NCBI GenBank assembly: GCA_045641065.1
Contig: JAZUGF010000104.1
Location: 1-40,325 of the forward strand
Reading direction: 5' to 3'
Source: UBA1723 sp045641065
GTDB taxonomy: Bacteria > Bacteroidota > Bacteroidia > Bacteroidales > Paludibacteraceae
DNA length: 40,325 nucleotides
Positions 40,186 through 40,325 of this stretch are shown here, piece by piece; the first letter of the stretch is position 1; each line of letters opens with the position of its first letter. The notes beneath the pieces were generated by a model. The model searched no databases, was not told where the DNA came from, and saw nothing but the letters and a program-made list of their open reading frames with translations. A program made the translations under genes and the position numbers.

Positions 40186-40325
40186 GAGGGTGTATCAAAA
40201 CTAAGAAAGTTGCGATATACTCTCTTTTTAACTCTTTGAGACTTGAATGGATATTTGAAAATCGAAAAAATCAAAAATTGACTTAAATATTCGATTCTCA
40301 CGAGTTGAAAATTTCATAAAATAAA
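40186..40325. mobile_element. possible insertion-sequence end, cut by the window edge
   Basis: From GGAGGGTGTATCAAAACTAAG onward the sequence looks like the terminal inverted repeat of an insertion sequence of the kind found in Bacteroidales (GGGTGTATCAAAA type), followed by AT-rich sub-terminal DNA. No transposase reading frame is within view. This is pattern memory only and needs the sequence to the right. Confidence 0.35.

Overview
The window reads as chromosomal DNA of a member of the Bacteroidales (Bacteroidota). The grounds are promoters of the TAnnTTTG type (three with a TTG about 19-20 bases upstream), type IX secretion (T9SS) C-terminal sorting domains of two kinds, DUF4270, BspA-type leucine-rich repeats, a PG_1098-like methyltransferase and many lipoproteins. 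I cannot place it below the order from sequence alone. Except for the three-copy repeat family, one toxin-antitoxin pair, a decayed Rpn-type gene and a possible insertion-sequence end at the right edge, this is mostly core genome.

Layout. Bases 1-90: 3' end of a 5S rRNA and the terminator of an rRNA operon. 455-5751 (minus): holA, a Cthe_2159-like beta-helix protein, engB, a family 2 glycosyltransferase and a membrane-anchored thioredoxin. 5816-7619 (plus): an orphan HsdR-N-like nuclease-fold protein and a T9SS cargo protein. 7967-9169 (minus): panC-panD, the two last steps of pantothenate synthesis. 9313-16872 (plus): a GT5-type synthase N-domain, a DUF4270 lipoprotein, an ArnT-like glycosyltransferase, an amidase, an MlaD-like protein and dnaA. 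16908-20835 (plus): a pRiA4b ORF-3-like protein, then an envelope set made of a lipoprotein, a YD-like repeat protein, a VTC-type polyphosphate polymerase domain, DUF4956 and DUF2490. 20916-22949: recQ. 22961-23607 (minus): higBA-like toxin-antitoxin. 23679-26451 (minus): a helix-hairpin-helix/outer-membrane barrel protein and a PorV/PorQ-like protein. 26550-27038: Rpn/PD-(D/E)XK relic. 27219-32890 (minus): an outer-membrane protein, a PG_1098-type methyltransferase, purU and a large type-B T9SS cargo. 33014-33210 (minus): a structured RNA with its own promoter and terminator. 33293-38147 (plus): RsmI-like methylase, a lipoprotein with a duplicated domain, TrpB2-type synthase, BspA-like protein. 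38325-39053 (minus): nitroreductase-like lipoprotein. 39392-40123 (plus): short-chain dehydrogenase.

Most noteworthy: (1) a ~195-nt RNA resembling 6S RNA in architecture, sitting between the type-B T9SS gene and the RsmI-like gene; (2) a three-copy, ~130-150 bp palindromic repeat family whose two internal hairpins keep pairing through compensatory changes; (3) a VTC/DUF4956/DUF2490 cluster with a lipoprotein, with the commonly associated Cthe_2159-type protein also in the window but 14 kb away; (4) a 21-unit hexamer array directly after the BspA stop codon that carries a higher-order 66-bp period; (5) a nuclease relic that has lost exactly its catalytic middle part.
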